Origin: Aptenodytes patagonicus
Lineage: Eukaryota > Chordata > Aves > Sphenisciformes > Spheniscidae
Reading direction: 5' to 3'
DNA: 64,000 nucleotides
Assembly: GCF_965638725.1 (NCBI RefSeq)
Contig: NC_134960.1
Span: 1,862,501 to 1,926,500 of the forward strand
Both the position numbers and the translations under genes were made by a program. The notes below the pieces were generated by a model. The model did no database searches, was not told the DNA's origin, and saw nothing but the letters and a program-made list of their open reading frames with translations. Below are positions 41,401 through 55,600 of the stretch, piece by piece. Position 1 is the first letter of the stretch. Each line of letters opens with the position of its first letter.

Positions 41401-44400
41401 AAGAATAGTCTGGAGATTTTGGCGAGTTTGAGGTTTCTTTGCTGCTGCAGTAGTTGTTCTCGGCCACATAATTTCAGATTGTTACTCACATGTGGGTTGT
41501 TCTACAGACATGTTTCCTTTCTCTCGTGTTACTATAGTCTCACAGTTACCTTCAGCAGAGGCTAAGGACTAAACTTGAGTCCACCTGTCTTCCTTGCCAT
41601 CTCATTTTAATGTCTGTCTTGGAGTTTGTATCGAGAAAGAAGTGATGTTGATGTCATCTTCGCTAAGCAGTGAGAAAAGAACGACCCAAATTGTGGGGAG
41701 ATGGAGAGGCCATCGGATGAAGACGGACTGTCTGGAAATGAGTCAGGAAACTTTAACAGATTACATTTAGATAGAGGAGGGTTAGACGTATGTAAAATAT
41801 ATTGCTAACTGTGTTAAAATAAGAAATCAGGTTCGTGGAATTGCAGAACTAAAGATGAAAGAACTTACCCGGCAATTATTCTTCTCTTGCAGGATTGTTC
41901 CTTCTCTGCAGTTAGTAATGACTGACAAGATGCTCTCCAGCTTGTGAGATGATAGGGGTTCTGTCACTGCTTAGGAAATAGAACTGCACAGGCCCCTGCT
42001 CCTTCCTGTCGTAAAGCCGCTCTCCTAAGTTTAGTCAGCCTGAATTTTTAAAGTAGTGCTGTTCTCTTGCTGTATATTTTTCTCTTGTGGGAATCCAGAT
42101 TTATTCTCTTTTTAGATACTTGAACTAGACGTACGTATTCCTGTTGAATTAAGGTTTCCCATTTCGAATAATTGCATTGGTGCTCTCTGAAATGAAAATC
42201 TGATGTTGTCTATGACTTTTGTAGAGGTGCCTAGCACAGCACATAGCTGCAGCGTAGCACAGCTTGCTTCCTTGTCTGGTTCTGTGCCAGCTTCGTACGT
42301 GCCGTCCAAAATTCCATTTTCCCCGTAGCTGTGATATTGTTTGCCTCATGCACTTGTGTCTAATTTGGTGTCTGCCATCTCCCCAGGCTCTCAAATTCTT
42401 ACTGCTTTCCAAGTTTCTTTCTCCAACTTTGTGTTTCAAACTTCTTTTTTCCCTAATGTAGCAAACTATATTTTCTCCCCAAGTGCGTTAGCTTGTAGTT
42501 CTTCAGGTTGTCATGTCTCTTGTTCTTACTTGATTCATTAATTCTTGCTGATGAATGTAAAACCTGGTTTATTAACTGGCAGTAGCGCCAGGTACCAACA
42601 GGAAAAAAAGAAAAAAAAAAAAAACCAATCTCCTTGTGCTTGGTGCTGTACAAACATTGAATAAGAGAAGTTCTTGCCCTGAAGTCTTGAACTAATTTTC
42701 TTCTGTTAACAGCTCATTAAGAAAAGTTTCCCTGCGCTTCTTTCTATTGAGCTACGGTCCCCAGTCCCAACAGTACCTCACTAGGCAGCTCATAGCCCCC
42801 TTTTATTGATCTCTCTTTATTGCCATTCATCTTAGTTTTTATTCACATCATAACGTTTATTGATAATTTACTTGAACGTGTTGCTTTCCGTGTTTTATAA
42901 TTAAACAAATATAGCGTGTACTCTTACTAATACTGCAATCCTGTAATGATCGTGTTTTCCAGGACAGGGTGTTTTATCATTCCAGATCTCTCCCTGTGGA
43001 TAGGTGTACTCCCGCAGCCTCACAGCAGTCTCTTGCTATTTATTCCCAGTACTACGCTGGGGGCAGAAAGACTAGAGGTGGTAGACGACAGGCCAGAGTA
43101 ATGGTGCGGTTCTCTTCGGTGTTAGCGCTGTGTTTATTTTCCTGCAAAGGATCGATGTTTCCCCCGCTATCTGCAGTTTCCAAGAGTAGCTTTAAGATGC
43201 ACGTCTTTTGGACTGGACTCGAAACTCCTCAGCTTTTCAGTTTAGTGGCTTGTTCGTGGAGGGGCAGAAGGGAGCCCTGAAAATGCGTGTGCCCCTCCTG
43301 AAGCTCCTGGGAGTGGCTCTCCTGGGATTGGGAACAGCATCGGAGACTGTGTCAAACCAAAGCGGATCCCTAAACTTAGTGCTTTTAAAACTCTATAACT
43401 TTTACTCTGTAACTTTATGGTGTTAAAATGAGAAGGCGCCCAGGTTTTGGTATGCTGTAACTTTGTAGTCTCCTGGAAAGGGAGGTGAGTACTTGGTATC
43501 TCGCTACAGTTGGATCATAGATCACTTTATTTACATATATTTTCCAATTTTAAGGAAAAAAATAATAGTATGTTTAATTTTTAGAACCAGACATTGGGAA
43601 AACAGTGTTTCTAACCAGTGACCAGTTAAAAAGTACTCTTCAGACAGGAAAAATTGTTTAAACTTGTCCTTAGCTCAGATTCTAAGATTTCACCAAGGTA
43701 AATTGCTCCCTATTAGATACGTTCCTCAACAGGTTTTGTTCCTGCTGAAATTTCCCACCATTGAACAGTCTCTCTTTCCTGCTTTTTCACTGAAGTGTAG
43801 CAGGTACACGTGAATCTTTACTTGGAGAGTTGAATCGCCATCTGTGATCGGGCAGTGATGTGAGAAGTGGAAGTGTGTTTTGCATATGGAAACCAAATAA
43901 ATACAAGGAGAACGGAGCAGATGTTTTGTTGCTCTTGTGAGCTGCACGTGGTGTGTAGACACCGAGGTAGTAGCCACCTACCCATAGGTAGACACGTACT
44001 CATAGATAAACGTACAACCACCCTGAAGCCATATAAGGTGATGTTAACGTAACTGGTCCTCCAGCATCAGAAAATCTGGAAAAAAGTTGCGATAGCTTGA
44101 TTTGCCCTAGCAGACCGTTATATTAAGTGCTTTTTTCCTCTTGTGCTTTAGGGCTGCGTAGAACAGTCAGAAACATAGAATCCACTTTCCTTAGTGTTAG
44201 TGTGGTCCTGTTGCAAGTGTCTGTTTTTAAATGAATATTTAATATTTATATTGGTTGTCTGCAATATTTTAATATAAATTACGCTTCAAAATACTAAACG
44301 TGTACTTCCACATACGTCACTGTCTATGCTAACATTACTATAAAAGCTCAATAGCTGATCATAATTGTACACCTTTGTACATTCACATGTTGGGGTTTTT

Positions 44401-45849
44401 TTTTGTTTCTGCTTTTAATTTAATTTCCAAAAGACGTTAAAGAGATTTCAGTGATGGAAGTACTTAAATGGTTTTAATTAGGCTTTGATGTGCGTAGATC
44501 ATTAAAGCGAGTAGGATGAGGAGATAAGAGTCCACAATTCTCTGTGCATAGTTTGGCTGCAGAGCAACTAAGGGAGTATTTTTCCTATAGGGAAGGGTAA
44601 AATCAAACCAAAAAAAGCCACATCAAAATGGGAATTTAGTTTTTGTGTGATGTTACGTATTTTGTGGGCAGAGGAGTAACCAGAGTTTCTGGGGAAGAAA
44701 ATCAGACCTGTGCCAATCTCATTTTCCAGTGTTCCATTACTATTAGCATAAGCATTTCCTTATTTAAAGATAATTAAAAAATCGCTTGGTCAAAGTCCAA
44801 ATCTGAAAAATTGAGCCATTAAGATGAAAATTTCAAAAAATTGAATATGGAGAAGTGGGTTAAAGGACTTAATGGAGGAACACGTTGTAAACTTAATTTA
44901 GCAAGTTGTACTGTGTTTTGGCATAAATAAGAATAGTAACCTAATGGAAGTTGCTGTGATTGAAAAATGCTTGATTCTACAAAGATGTCTTGCTGTTTTT
45001 TTTCTTGTAACTTCAGGGGCCTCAAAGCATAAAGATTGGCCAAGTTGAGATAAAATGGACTGATGTTTTTCTTATCTCGTGTCCTTTTTTGATGTGCTGG
45101 GTGGTCCTGTATGGAAAAGAGCTTACTGATAGTTTTGTTGGTGTGTTTTGAGTAGGTTTTTGTATATTTGGCGGGGGCGGGGGGCTGCTGGTGGTGGTGT
45201 TTTCTGTTTGTTTGTTTGAGATTTACCATTAAACCTTCCGGTTCGCGTGTGGTTCGTATGTCAGTGACTCCTGCCGGTATGTAGCTACTGCGATCCACGC
45301 TGGCCGTAGGCAGAAAGCAGCACGGCCACTGTACCTGCTTGGTATATTGTTTTAAATTGACCGGTGAAGTTTTGGAACCACTATATTTAATTTTGTCCTT
45401 ATGATGCTCATAGGATAAATTAGCATCATATTAAAACGTTGATCTAACACGGTGAAAACTGTGGTGTAGATAGCCTTTAGAAGGCACGGGGTGAAAAGGT
45501 TTTTCCTGGAGCAATGATGACTTCTGCTGAAATATCCGCACCAATTATGTTTAGTGAAGAAAAAATACAAGTAAGAAGTTTGTACTGTGACACATTCTTA
45601 GCCAATAATTACCAGAAATATGTTTTACTAGGAGAGAGTTTTAACAAGTAGTCTTCAGCTTAAATTTGTTAATCACTATTAACCTCCTAAAAAAGGACTT
45701 TTCTTTCTTCATTGTTTTCCAATTTCCTCTTTCTTAAGAAAAAAGTTGCATTATTTTATGGCCACATGAAGCAAGATCCACGCTGAATTGATATTTAGGG
45801 ATGTTTCACAGCGTCCTCTTCACGTACGTAGTAGGCCCAAATAGCTTGT

Positions 45850-45910
45850 GTTGGGTTTTTTTTGTTTGTTTGTTTGCTTGGGGTTGGTTTTTTTTTGTTT
45901 TGTTTTTTTG
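45850..45910. repeat. T/G-rich low-complexity tract
   Basis: A run of T-stretches broken by single G or GC, including three TTTG units. Low-complexity sequence in AFF4 intron 1. Confidence 0.85.
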
Positions 45911-48900
45911 ATAAATCCAATTGCCATTTGCTCTGCTGATGCAGAGTGTGCTGGGGGGGGGCACCGGTGACTGCAGGGACTTGGGTGCGCTGCGCGGCAC
46001 TCCTCCTGCTCTCTGTGCGTGGCGCGTGCCAGCGTGAGGAATGTTAAAATACATTCAGACATGATTTACTGACAGGCTGGAAAACTGAAGATGGTAAAAA
46101 AATGGGTGTGGTTCAATCTTGGGTTCTATTTAAGAGAAGACGAGTACAAAATTTGGATCTCATTGGCTGGTATAATGGGGTGATTTCTTGCTAGCAGGAG
46201 TGTACTTTGTATTTACATAATTTATCTTAATCCATTACAAAACTTAATATTTTTTTAAATTATTATGTGTAAGTAAATACTGAATCATACCTTAAAAAAA
46301 TTAATCGTAGCTTGTATTTAAGAGAATTCAGTTAATTCAGCCAACAATGAGGAGTTGCCGTCCGTGCCAGGTGCCTAAGAAAGGCAACAGAACTGTTTAA
46401 TTGAAGCTAGTTTGTCCACCATATCCCTGGAAGCTTTAGCAACGAGAAGCATTTCTTGCCACATAATTTCTGTAGCACTTGAAAGCAGTTTTATCTGTTA
46501 ACAGAGGCGTTATCAGGTTTAAGCTTTGTGACAAACTGATGCGCTGAAAGGCTCTGTATGAACTGAACTGGCCTATTGCATTAAGTGTTTTGAAATTCAA
46601 CTGAATTTTGACAAGACTTTTGCAAGGTCGCTTGTGTTTTTCTTTAACTTCGTGCAAGAAAAAGCTTAACTTCTTTCTCTAGTGGCGAGATCCATTGAGT
46701 CTCGCTGACTGTAAATTATGTATGTTGTTATGATTCTATGTTTTAGAGTTTCGTGTCTGCTAAGTCTTTTAACTTATAGTTAAAAACATGTTAGGACAGC
46801 AGTTCAAAACCAGCTTGCACAACGCTTGCACAAACTTCACTAGTTTATCAAATGCAGAAGTTAAGTTTTTGGTCTGGGTAGACCAAAAAACTGTCTACAT
46901 GTCTTCTGTGGAAGATAATTCATAATTGTTCATAATTATTGCATCTGGTGTAACTGCATGGTCCTCGGGTGACAGCGGGTTGCACACAAGCGGTGCTGGT
47001 GCTCTGCGGGGATGACCGCGAAGGTTTGACTCCGGCTGCCCTGCCTGGGACACGGGATCCCTGTAAACAGGGAGCAGCGCAAGGCGTGTTCTGTCCGGGG
47101 TGTCTTTGGTGGCTCAGACTCTTTTTGGTGCTTAAATCTGATAGACCTGTGAACAGCATGACTTCTGTTTTAAGGCCACATCCAGAAAAGTGAGAAAAAG
47201 CTGTAAGAACTTTGCGGGGGGGGGGTAACATCATTTTACTAGAAGGGTTTGTATAGCTACATTAACGTTTATCAACTGTTGTCCTGAAGTAATTGATACT
47301 ATACTGTGTCTTGATACTCAGTGGCTGCTGAAATTTTAATGTTTTTCTCAATCTGCTTACAGGGATTATAAAATACAGGTGGCATTTAATAGGTAGGATG
47401 AAAGGTTAAAACTTTCCAACTTTTTTAACTAGTGTTTGTTTGTAAGCACTGCACATCAAAGCTGTGGCTTTCCTGCTGAATTTCAGCTTACCTCTGTAGA
47501 TAGTTATGGTCCCTTCCTCTCGCTTCAATTTTTTTTTTGCTTTGTCTGCAAATCTTAAATACTCCTCTCCTCTAGTGGGTTTTTCCAAAGTTTAACTAAT
47601 ATGCGCTCTCATCATCTTAGTGTACTTAACTTAAAACTTTCTTTTTAAATTTATCAGAAAGTATCCCAGCTCTCAGAGCTGTCATGTCATTCATGTGTTA
47701 TTAGCAGTTTTTAGACAGGTAGCAAATAGTGATGGATTTGGTAAATGTTTTGCATACAAGTTAGGGTTGAAAACTGGGAATCGGAGTTAAAATTCTTGTT
47801 CTCTCTTTTCTGGTACTCAAAATTGTGGATTTTAAGAAGTCTACGAACCCTTCCAGTTTTCAAAATGCAAAGCAATCCTGGAAATACCATAACTGCTGAC
47901 GGGGACCACTGGTGCTCTGTGAGTTCAAGCCGTCACCTTTGAAAAGATATTTACATGCCAACATGCATGAACTCAGTTGGCTTTTTGATGCTTCCCCTCC
48001 ACTCCCTTTGGTTGTTCTGGTAACAGCCTGGAAACGTAATTGACTTTGTTGTGCTACTCGGCCTTTCTGTAGCGTACCTCGAGTGTTTTCCCATGTTTCT
48101 GAAGAGAGTTAAATCACAAAATGGTGAAGTTCCTTAACGCTGGCTAGTCTGCCGACATGCTCTCCAGCATCCTTCTGCTCTTGTTTCATCAGTCATAACC
48201 GTGCTGCTTGTCAACTGTTGCAGACAAAGCCCACCTATGACGCTGCGATGCAAAAACCATAAGCAGTAATTTCATGAGACTTTTGTGGATTTGGGGTGTG
48301 TGTGTGTGTTAGGTTTTTTGCTGCTGTTTTGTTTTAAACAGGTTGCTTATTCCTGCTCTCTAATGCTGATATGACTGTTTTGGGGGCCATGGAGCATTCA
48401 AACTTATCTGTTTAAAAATAACGCTGCCCCAAAATACCTATTTTGAACCTGCACAGATTTCCCTAATTCAGCTTAACCAGCTCCAATAAACGGCTGTGTC
48501 AGCACAACCAGGAGAGTGGTGCAGGGCAGGAGCACAGCACGGGGTGGGAGCTGCTTTGGGCGTCTGCCCTGGACCAGGGACCTGGAACCACCCCCATGCT
48601 ATACTCTCAAATTTTAAAAATTGCCTTTTGCTTTAAGTACCAAGTAGAGCTGGGCACAGGATGTATTAATAGCCCCAAAATATTTTATTACTGATACTTG
48701 TGTTGTGAAGATGCATCGAATAAAAGTTATGTTTAGAAAATAAGCTGTGCTTGAAAGAGCACGGGGAAGAGGCAGAGATGCTATCAGTATCTACACAGCG
48801 TTGTTGTGTGGAAGAGACCTTACTCCTGCGAGCAGTTACAAAAGACCTAAGTGGTGTATACAGCAGCAGAATTCATTATCTCCGACCCTGATGTTCATTT

Positions 48901-51769
48901 TGGTATGTTATGCGGCAGAATGCCTGAACCTCGGTTACAATAGGAAGTCCAAGATAAATGTCTTGTGAGACAGTGCAGACAGCTGATCTTTCAATAAGGC
49001 TGGAGGAAATGGCGGTTAAACCTGGGTAATGTACGTGATAAACTTTTTCTCTCCTTGCTTTTTCTGTAGTTCTGTTAAGATGGGAGAAGGATGTGAACCT
49101 TGAAATGAATGTGATTTTTCCCCTTTTGCCTTTTCATTCTCTTAGTTTAGATGGCACCTCATTGAAACATTGCGTACTGTTTCAAATCTTATATAGAGCA
49201 TATTTATCAGAGAATTTCTGTGAAGTGAATCCTTTCTTAATCCTAATGCCGCAGAGTTCATAACACTCAAATGTAATGATGCCTTCTATGAAAGTAAATT
49301 AATGTGAGGAAGTCAGAACTATAATAGCTAGATTAATGTTGGATGTCTAAATAACTATTGCTTAATAAAATTTAAACACCGATTGTCTTGGCTTCAAAGT
49401 TTAAACAGAAGAACATGTAGGCACAGGAATTTGGTTATTAAGTTTCTGCCCAGTTAAACTGCAGAATATTGTTGGGAAACAGTATTGGAATATGCTTTGG
49501 TTAGCCTGTGTGGACATGAAAAGATTGCATGTAAAAATTTTGTGTACATGATGCTCCATCTTTGCGCTGTGCAAATTATAGAATCTACCAGCGATGGAGA
49601 ATTGAAAGGATGAGGAGAATGTCCTTGTTTGAGTGTCGAGATTGAGCTGGGTTGAAGTTTGCTGGGTTGAGATTTGCGTGAGAAACAAATTTGTGTTCCC
49701 AGTGGATGGCAGAGCTCTGTTGAGTTCAGTCTGCACCGCAGTGCTTTTGGTTTTTTATCTTCTGAATGGTAGGACATCGGGACTCGAGCTTCAGATGATG
49801 TTAAAAAGAGTATCACTGCTTTGGTTAAGAAAACCTCGTATCCCTGAAAGTAGTTCTGGTATTGCAAGATGAAGCAAATAGAAATGCAAAAACTTGGGAA
49901 GGCAACGTTGAAATTCTGCTTCACTTAACAGCAGAAATGAGCTTTACTTCCCTTTTCTGGCTCAGGCTCGGTTATTGGTAACAAAAGTACGTTGAGGCTC
50001 CTCTGTCTTACCTGACTTGGCGTTGTGGTAGGTGCAGAAAATGACAATTTCAGTGGATTATGGCTTTGTTGTATCACAGCGTTCAATCTTAGAGATATTC
50101 TTTTCCTTTGAGAGTCAGTAACGCCACCATGGAATCTGTGCCATCCGCGTGTGCCTTTGCTTTGTGGCAGGTAGAGGGACAGTTGACGGAGGAATGAGCC
50201 TTCCTCTCCTCTTTGCATCCACCGAGAGAGGAGGAGAGAGCAGGGAGTTGTGCTGTCACTACCTAGACTTCCCTATTTCTCTACCGTTTCTGAAGAGACG
50301 GGACAGAAAGGAGAGGTTGAAGTTGATGTCCTGTGAGCAGCTCTGCTCTGTACGAAGGAAAAGAGCTGGGAACTTTGTTTCTGAGAGCCAGGCAGCTGTT
50401 GTCTCCTCCTGCCCATAAACGGGATAGAAAAAAGAAAACCAGGCAGAGCCGATAGCCTCAGGTCTGCTTATTTTCAGAGGAGATGGGGACTATTTCTTTG
50501 GAACAGCTCTTTGGGTGGGAGCTACCAGCCTTGCAGAAGAGTCTGGGTGGTGCGGTGTGGTCCCTTCATGGTTTTCTGTGCTGAACCAAGAATGATCTGC
50601 AATCATGGCTGTATCGTTAGAGCTTGCCCTTGATAGTGACACAAAATAAAACTGATGCCTGTGTAAGGTTAATCAGGGAGAAGGGGGGACCAGACATTTT
50701 CACTACCCTGTAATACTTTTGCACAAAAATACAACATTTTAAAGAACAGGTAGTTTTGGATCTCTTAAGATCCCTTGAGTAAATTACATCAAACCAGTCT
50801 TGCAAATTCTTCCTAGGTCTAAACAATTTTAAGCTATTTTAGTAGTATGTTTTAGAATTGGACTTAAAACTTGGTTTTAAATGAGCTGTATTGCAGCTGA
50901 AGTTAGAAGTTTCCTCTTAATTTGGCTTCTAAAATCCAGTTGCTGGGTGTTAACTTTTACCTTAGTCAAAATGCAGTCCTCGCTTGTATGTGCTGAATCT
51001 CGTGTATGATGAATAATAAACCCATTTCTCATCTGAACTTGTTTAATGAGACGTTACGCTAATAGAGCCTCTTTAGTTCTAAAGGATCCCCGAGTCCTTT
51101 TTCAGTGGTTAGGGTTGAGTTACAAATCATCACTACAATTCTTAAATCCATCATTGCGGTCCGGTGGTTTCTCAAGTAGAAGATGCTGGCTGGCTGATAC
51201 TTGGGTAACCCGATACAGATTTGAGGAATGAAGGGGGGAATCTGGCAGATAAAACTAAAGAGCAGGCTGCAATTACTTGCATCGTCACTTGGCTGAGACA
51301 CTGGAATTAACAATGTGCTCTTGCAAAAAGTACTGTGAAATTTTTCTCGACTAACGGTGGTGAAGGATTTGTGCTCATTTGTCTGAGAAGCAGCAGCAAG
51401 TCCAGGCGTATAGTGCTTTCTCGGGGATTTCTGCGGTGTTTCGTAGCTGAGTAGGAAGGAGAAGTGCCTATAGCAAGCTGCGAGCTCTGCCCTCCCTGGT
51501 AGTTCTCATCAAACATTAACCTGACCTAGGCCAACTTGGGTTTTTTTTTTTTTATTATTATTATTTTTTTAGAGCTCTCCAACCCTCACAATACGTACAA
51601 AGGTGTTCACGTCCAGCTCTACGGTACTTTATGATCGCATTGTCGAATGTGCAGAAGGAATCCCTGACATGCAGGGTGGGAGAGAAACATTGATGTTTCT
51701 ATTACAGAAGCAAGAAACGTTTATGTTAATGGTGAATCACTGGTTTGTATTTGTAAACAATTATTTTGT

Positions 51770-51791
51770 AAAAAAAAAAAAAAAAAAAAAA
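51770..51791. repeat. A22 homopolymer
   Basis: Twenty-two A residues in AFF4 intron 1. No AATAAA or coding remnant stands before it, so it does not look like a processed pseudogene tail. Confidence 0.9.
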
Positions 51792-52380
51792 GTGGACTAC
51801 TTCATCGTTTTGAAATGTTTTTTCCTGTTTCTTGACACATATGAATATTATTTGAATTCTCTGTAAACTCTTGTTCTTAGTTTTGTTCCTTATTTCAGTG
51901 TTGCAAAACTCTATGAAGAAGAATGATGATTGTAGTGCTTCTGTTTGCGACATTGTCCTGTAAACTGTACCTGGAGAAGCATACTACTTTGTGCAAAACT
52001 GTGTCATTTTAGTAGGAAATGTTGTCTTTTTTTCCTGCAGGTATTTTTTCTTTACTGTAACATAGAAAGCTAGAAGTTAAGACTACTCATTCACTTTCAT
52101 GTGATAAGTATTAAGTAGTTCTTGGTGACACCAGAGCATGTTCCTGTTTTGTGTGTTGGTGGGGTTTTGTTCATTTTGTTGTTGCAGGGCAGTTATTTTT
52201 TAATTTCTCCCTTTTTTAACAGCTCTTATGTGAGTGCATTTGTATTAAAAGCTGACAGAGTAGCATTTTAGGATTGTGTACGTGATTTTAGTGACAGGAT
52301 TAGTAGCGATGCCATACTCGACGCATTGGGGAGAAGCAAGCCATGCCAACTCCTTAGATGCTCCTTGCTATTCGTGGTAC

Positions 52381-52429
52381 AAGTAAGAAAAAATATTTGA
52401 AATAAGTAAGAAAAAATATTTGAAATAAG
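52381..52429. repeat. Exact tandem duplication, 23-bp unit x2 plus partial
   Basis: The unit begins AAGTAAGAAAAAATATTTGA and ends AAT; two perfect copies (52381-52403, 52404-52426) are followed by the start of a third (AAGTAA, then divergence). Confidence 0.93.
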
Positions 52430-52587
52430 TAACAGGTATCTTTGGGAGGGAGTTGGATGCAGTATTAAGGCAGTTTCTGGTATTTTTAAATGCCTTCTGA
52501 AAACATATTCCTTACTACAAGCAGGATTTCCAGCTTTTTTTTTCCTTTTTTTTTTTTTTCCCCCCTATCATCGTTTGAGCTGTCTGT

Positions 52588-52620
52588 GCTTCGTGCAGCT
52601 GGGCGTGCCCTGCACGAAGC
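52588..52620. repeat. Perfect 11-bp GC-containing inverted repeat
   Basis: GCTTCGTGCAG (52588-52598) and CTGCACGAAGC (52610-52620) pair perfectly around an 11-nt loop. One further G-T and one G-C pair extend the stem to 13. It follows a long pyrimidine tract. It is stable for an AT-rich intron but short for a microRNA precursor. Confidence 0.9.
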
Positions 52621-55600
52621 GCTAGATATTGTGTGTTCTCTCTGAAGACTGTTTATCGTTCATGGCCAAATGTTGTCAAACAAAATTTGTGTTTCATCGC
52701 AGCCAATTAACCGGCACTGGATAAATGAACTGTTTGATTTCTCTTGTTTATGAAACCAATTCAGATAGAAAAAAGCCCTTGAGTTAAATGAGGATGTCTT
52801 GAAGGAAGTCAAGGTGTTGTAAACGTGCTTTGAAGATCCACTCATGCCTGGTTGAAGAGTGGTGGTTGTGGATCAATTTTGACGGGCTGCGCATGGAGGG
52901 TTCCTTGGGCGGACCTTCATCTCTGATGGCTTTGCCTTACGGTGCCTGGGAAGATGGAGCGATGCTGCTGCTGGTGGGGGTGCTGGTGAACTTGTGCAAG
53001 GACAGGCTCTTGGGTGCCTGATGTGGTTCAAGAGGGGTGAGAAGTAGGCTGTTAGTCCTACGCCTCTACCCAGGGATTGGCCAAGGTCCTCTTTCCTTTT
53101 AACGGCGTTGCCAGTAAAACTTTGGCAATGTGGGTGTGTTGTTTTGTTGTTTTTTTTTTTTTTTTAAACTGAGAGTGTGGTCCAAAAGTCCCGTGCCTGG
53201 CATCTGTCCCCCTGCCCCAGAGCTGAGGGAATGGGAGGTGGGAAGCAGGAGGAGGCTGCAGCAGGCGGGCAGGGCAGCAGCAACGCTGCAATTTCGTAAC
53301 GCGAGTTATGAAGTCCAAGATGATGATTGCTTGAGTGAACTCTAGCCAAAGCCATGCCCTTTTTGGATTAAGGATGAACAGAAATACCAAACAGGATTTA
53401 GTAAGATGTTGGAACGCGAAATGAAAATTGTGTTTCTGGTATGGACGATTTGAATGACGCTCGACTAGTTCATTTGCTGAGTACATCTAGATCAGCAGTT
53501 GCCAGCGGTTAAAGAATACGCACAAGTGAATTTTGTGTCAGAAGTTTCTGTGAACTTCCTGCTGAATTTCCTTCTTTCTTTCAATTCTTCACGTTGAGCT
53601 GGAGAAAAGGCATGAGATTTGAGCAGGGCCGGTTTTGTAGTGAAGTTACGTACTAAACGGACTGTGCAGAGTACAGCATGGCTAACTGCAAAAATAATGA
53701 CTCAAGCCATATAGAATTAGACTTTCTAATAATGAAAATATGCTGTGCTTCAGGCCTGTTTTCTAATTTCTTTTAATTTTTGAACTTTTCTTTCCCCAGA
53801 TGTGGAAATTAAGGTGACTTTGGTCCTTGCTGCGGGGGCATTAGTTTTGTCTCCCTTAGCCTGGCTCTGCTCCTCCTAGGAGTTCACACTTTCGCTCAGG
53901 CCTCCCGGGAAGAGGGAAAGGGAAATTATAGCAGGATCCTCTTGATAGCAGCAGGTACAAGTCAACAAGTTCTTCATCTTCCACTTCCAGGCCTGGTGTG
54001 CAGGGAGGGAGGAGCGGAGATGCTGTCCTCCTGCCCAGAGGGTGGGGTAGGGGTGGCAGGAGCTCGGCTGCACCGAGCTGCTCCAGGCTCTTCTATCCTG
54101 TGGGAAAAGGTTTAAATCTGGGGAGCGGGTGTGCATGTGGGAGAGGGAGAAGCAATTCTGCCTCCGTGCAGCTCTGACTGCGTCTGCAGCGGTGGTGGGA
54201 GCGGCGACGGGGCAGAGCTCCTTCCCACCAGTCAGCCATGAAACTGGGAGAGAACGGAGCTTCTCGTGCCAGCGTGAAACGGGGCTGGTGGCCACTCTGA
54301 ATTGGGGCGAAAAAACATGAGGACCAGCAAATAGTACATAACTTTGATCAGGGCCAGCAAATTGTACGTAACTTTAATCACAGTAGTAGAATTTTGGATA
54401 GCGTATTTTAAAAGTTCATTGTAATTACAAGGGGTCTGAAAACTTAGTTTTGCAATTTCAGTTATGCTGAAGTTAATTGCTAGCAATGTGGATTTAGTAG
54501 GCATGCCTTAGTCTTCTGCTGTTCAAAGCACCTCTGCTGCTAGCTTTTCCTGAACACAGGCAAATTTATGTTCTGTTACATTTTGTGGCTGTGGAAGACA
54601 CGAATTTGACTGGGAGGTTGTCTGAAGTGCAGAGTTAAGAAAGCCCTGCTAACTTCATTTATTTACACATTTAATGCTAGGGTGATTTTAATAGCTTAGT
54701 ACACATTGTAGGCACTTAAAATATCTCTGTGTAGAGATTAAGAAGTTAGATAGAAACGGGTCTAACCTGGATCACATTCAAGTTATGGACTCTAATAAAA
54801 AGTTAAAAAACCCTAAACCCAATCCCCATGCAGTCAAAATGACTACCTGTGAAGATATTTGTCATTTACTATACTACAAAGGACTGGGGAGCAGTGGTAA
54901 AAAGTGTGATTAGCTGGTATATTTCTGATGACTAATTCTGCATTGACCTGGCAGGCATAGCCAGATCAACTCTGGTTTTGCTCCAGCTCTGATCTCAAGT
55001 GGATCTTTGCTATAACGTTCCTTTCATGTGACAGTGTTGGTACAAATGCTGTTTTTTTCCTCAGTCCCAAGAGTTACAGTAAATGTTGATACAGTTTTGA
55101 AAGATGATGCTTGTCTCCGTAAAAAACAGTAAAGGTCTTTGTTAATATTTAACCCTCTATTTGTACAATGTAGATGTAAAATTCTTAGTTAAGCTTATAA
55201 TCTTCTAAATGTATAGCTCTACAGAATTCACAATCTTAGTGTATTGATGTGAATGAACTACTCAAAGATAGGGCACTCCTATGCCTTGCCTCACATTTTG
55301 CCTTTAATAGTAAAATGGCAGTTCCAGTTGGCTTTAACCGATCAGTGTCTGTCATTAAATCTGATATTTGTCTCTGTTTAAATCCTACAAGTATAAGAAA
55401 TAGGGCTGTAGTCTGAAGAATAAGCTTTTTAAGCCTCAAACTTTTAAAACAACTTTGCCATTAATGTCGAAATGATCCCGGTAGTTTGCTTGCCACATTG
55501 CAGCGTACAGGTCCCTCTCTCAGTAGGCAGCCTTGATGTTCACTTGCAGTTACACGAGTTCAGCTGATTACAGGATAACTGGAGAAAAAAGTGATTTTTC

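Noticed and set aside
44819-45298. 159-codon open frame on the minus strand in AFF4 intron 1
   Set aside because: Composition is that of reverse-complemented T-rich intron (Lys, Gln, Thr, His), with no domain, no repeat-family match and no start context.
46731-46745. ATGATTCTATG, like the CR1 terminal octamer
   Set aside because: No CR1 body sequence stands upstream; a single short match is expected by chance.
49454-49924. 156-codon minus-strand open frame in AFF4 intron 1
   Set aside because: No recognisable domain. The frame is compatible with chance in 18 kb of intron, and a second overlapping frame looks equally random.
51603-51791. Possible processed pseudogene before the A22 run
   Set aside because: No reading frame resembling a known protein, no AATAAA before the A-run and no flanking target duplication seen.
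53058-53486. 142-codon minus-strand open frame
   Set aside because: It includes a poly-A/T derived Lys run and nothing protein-like; treated as chance.
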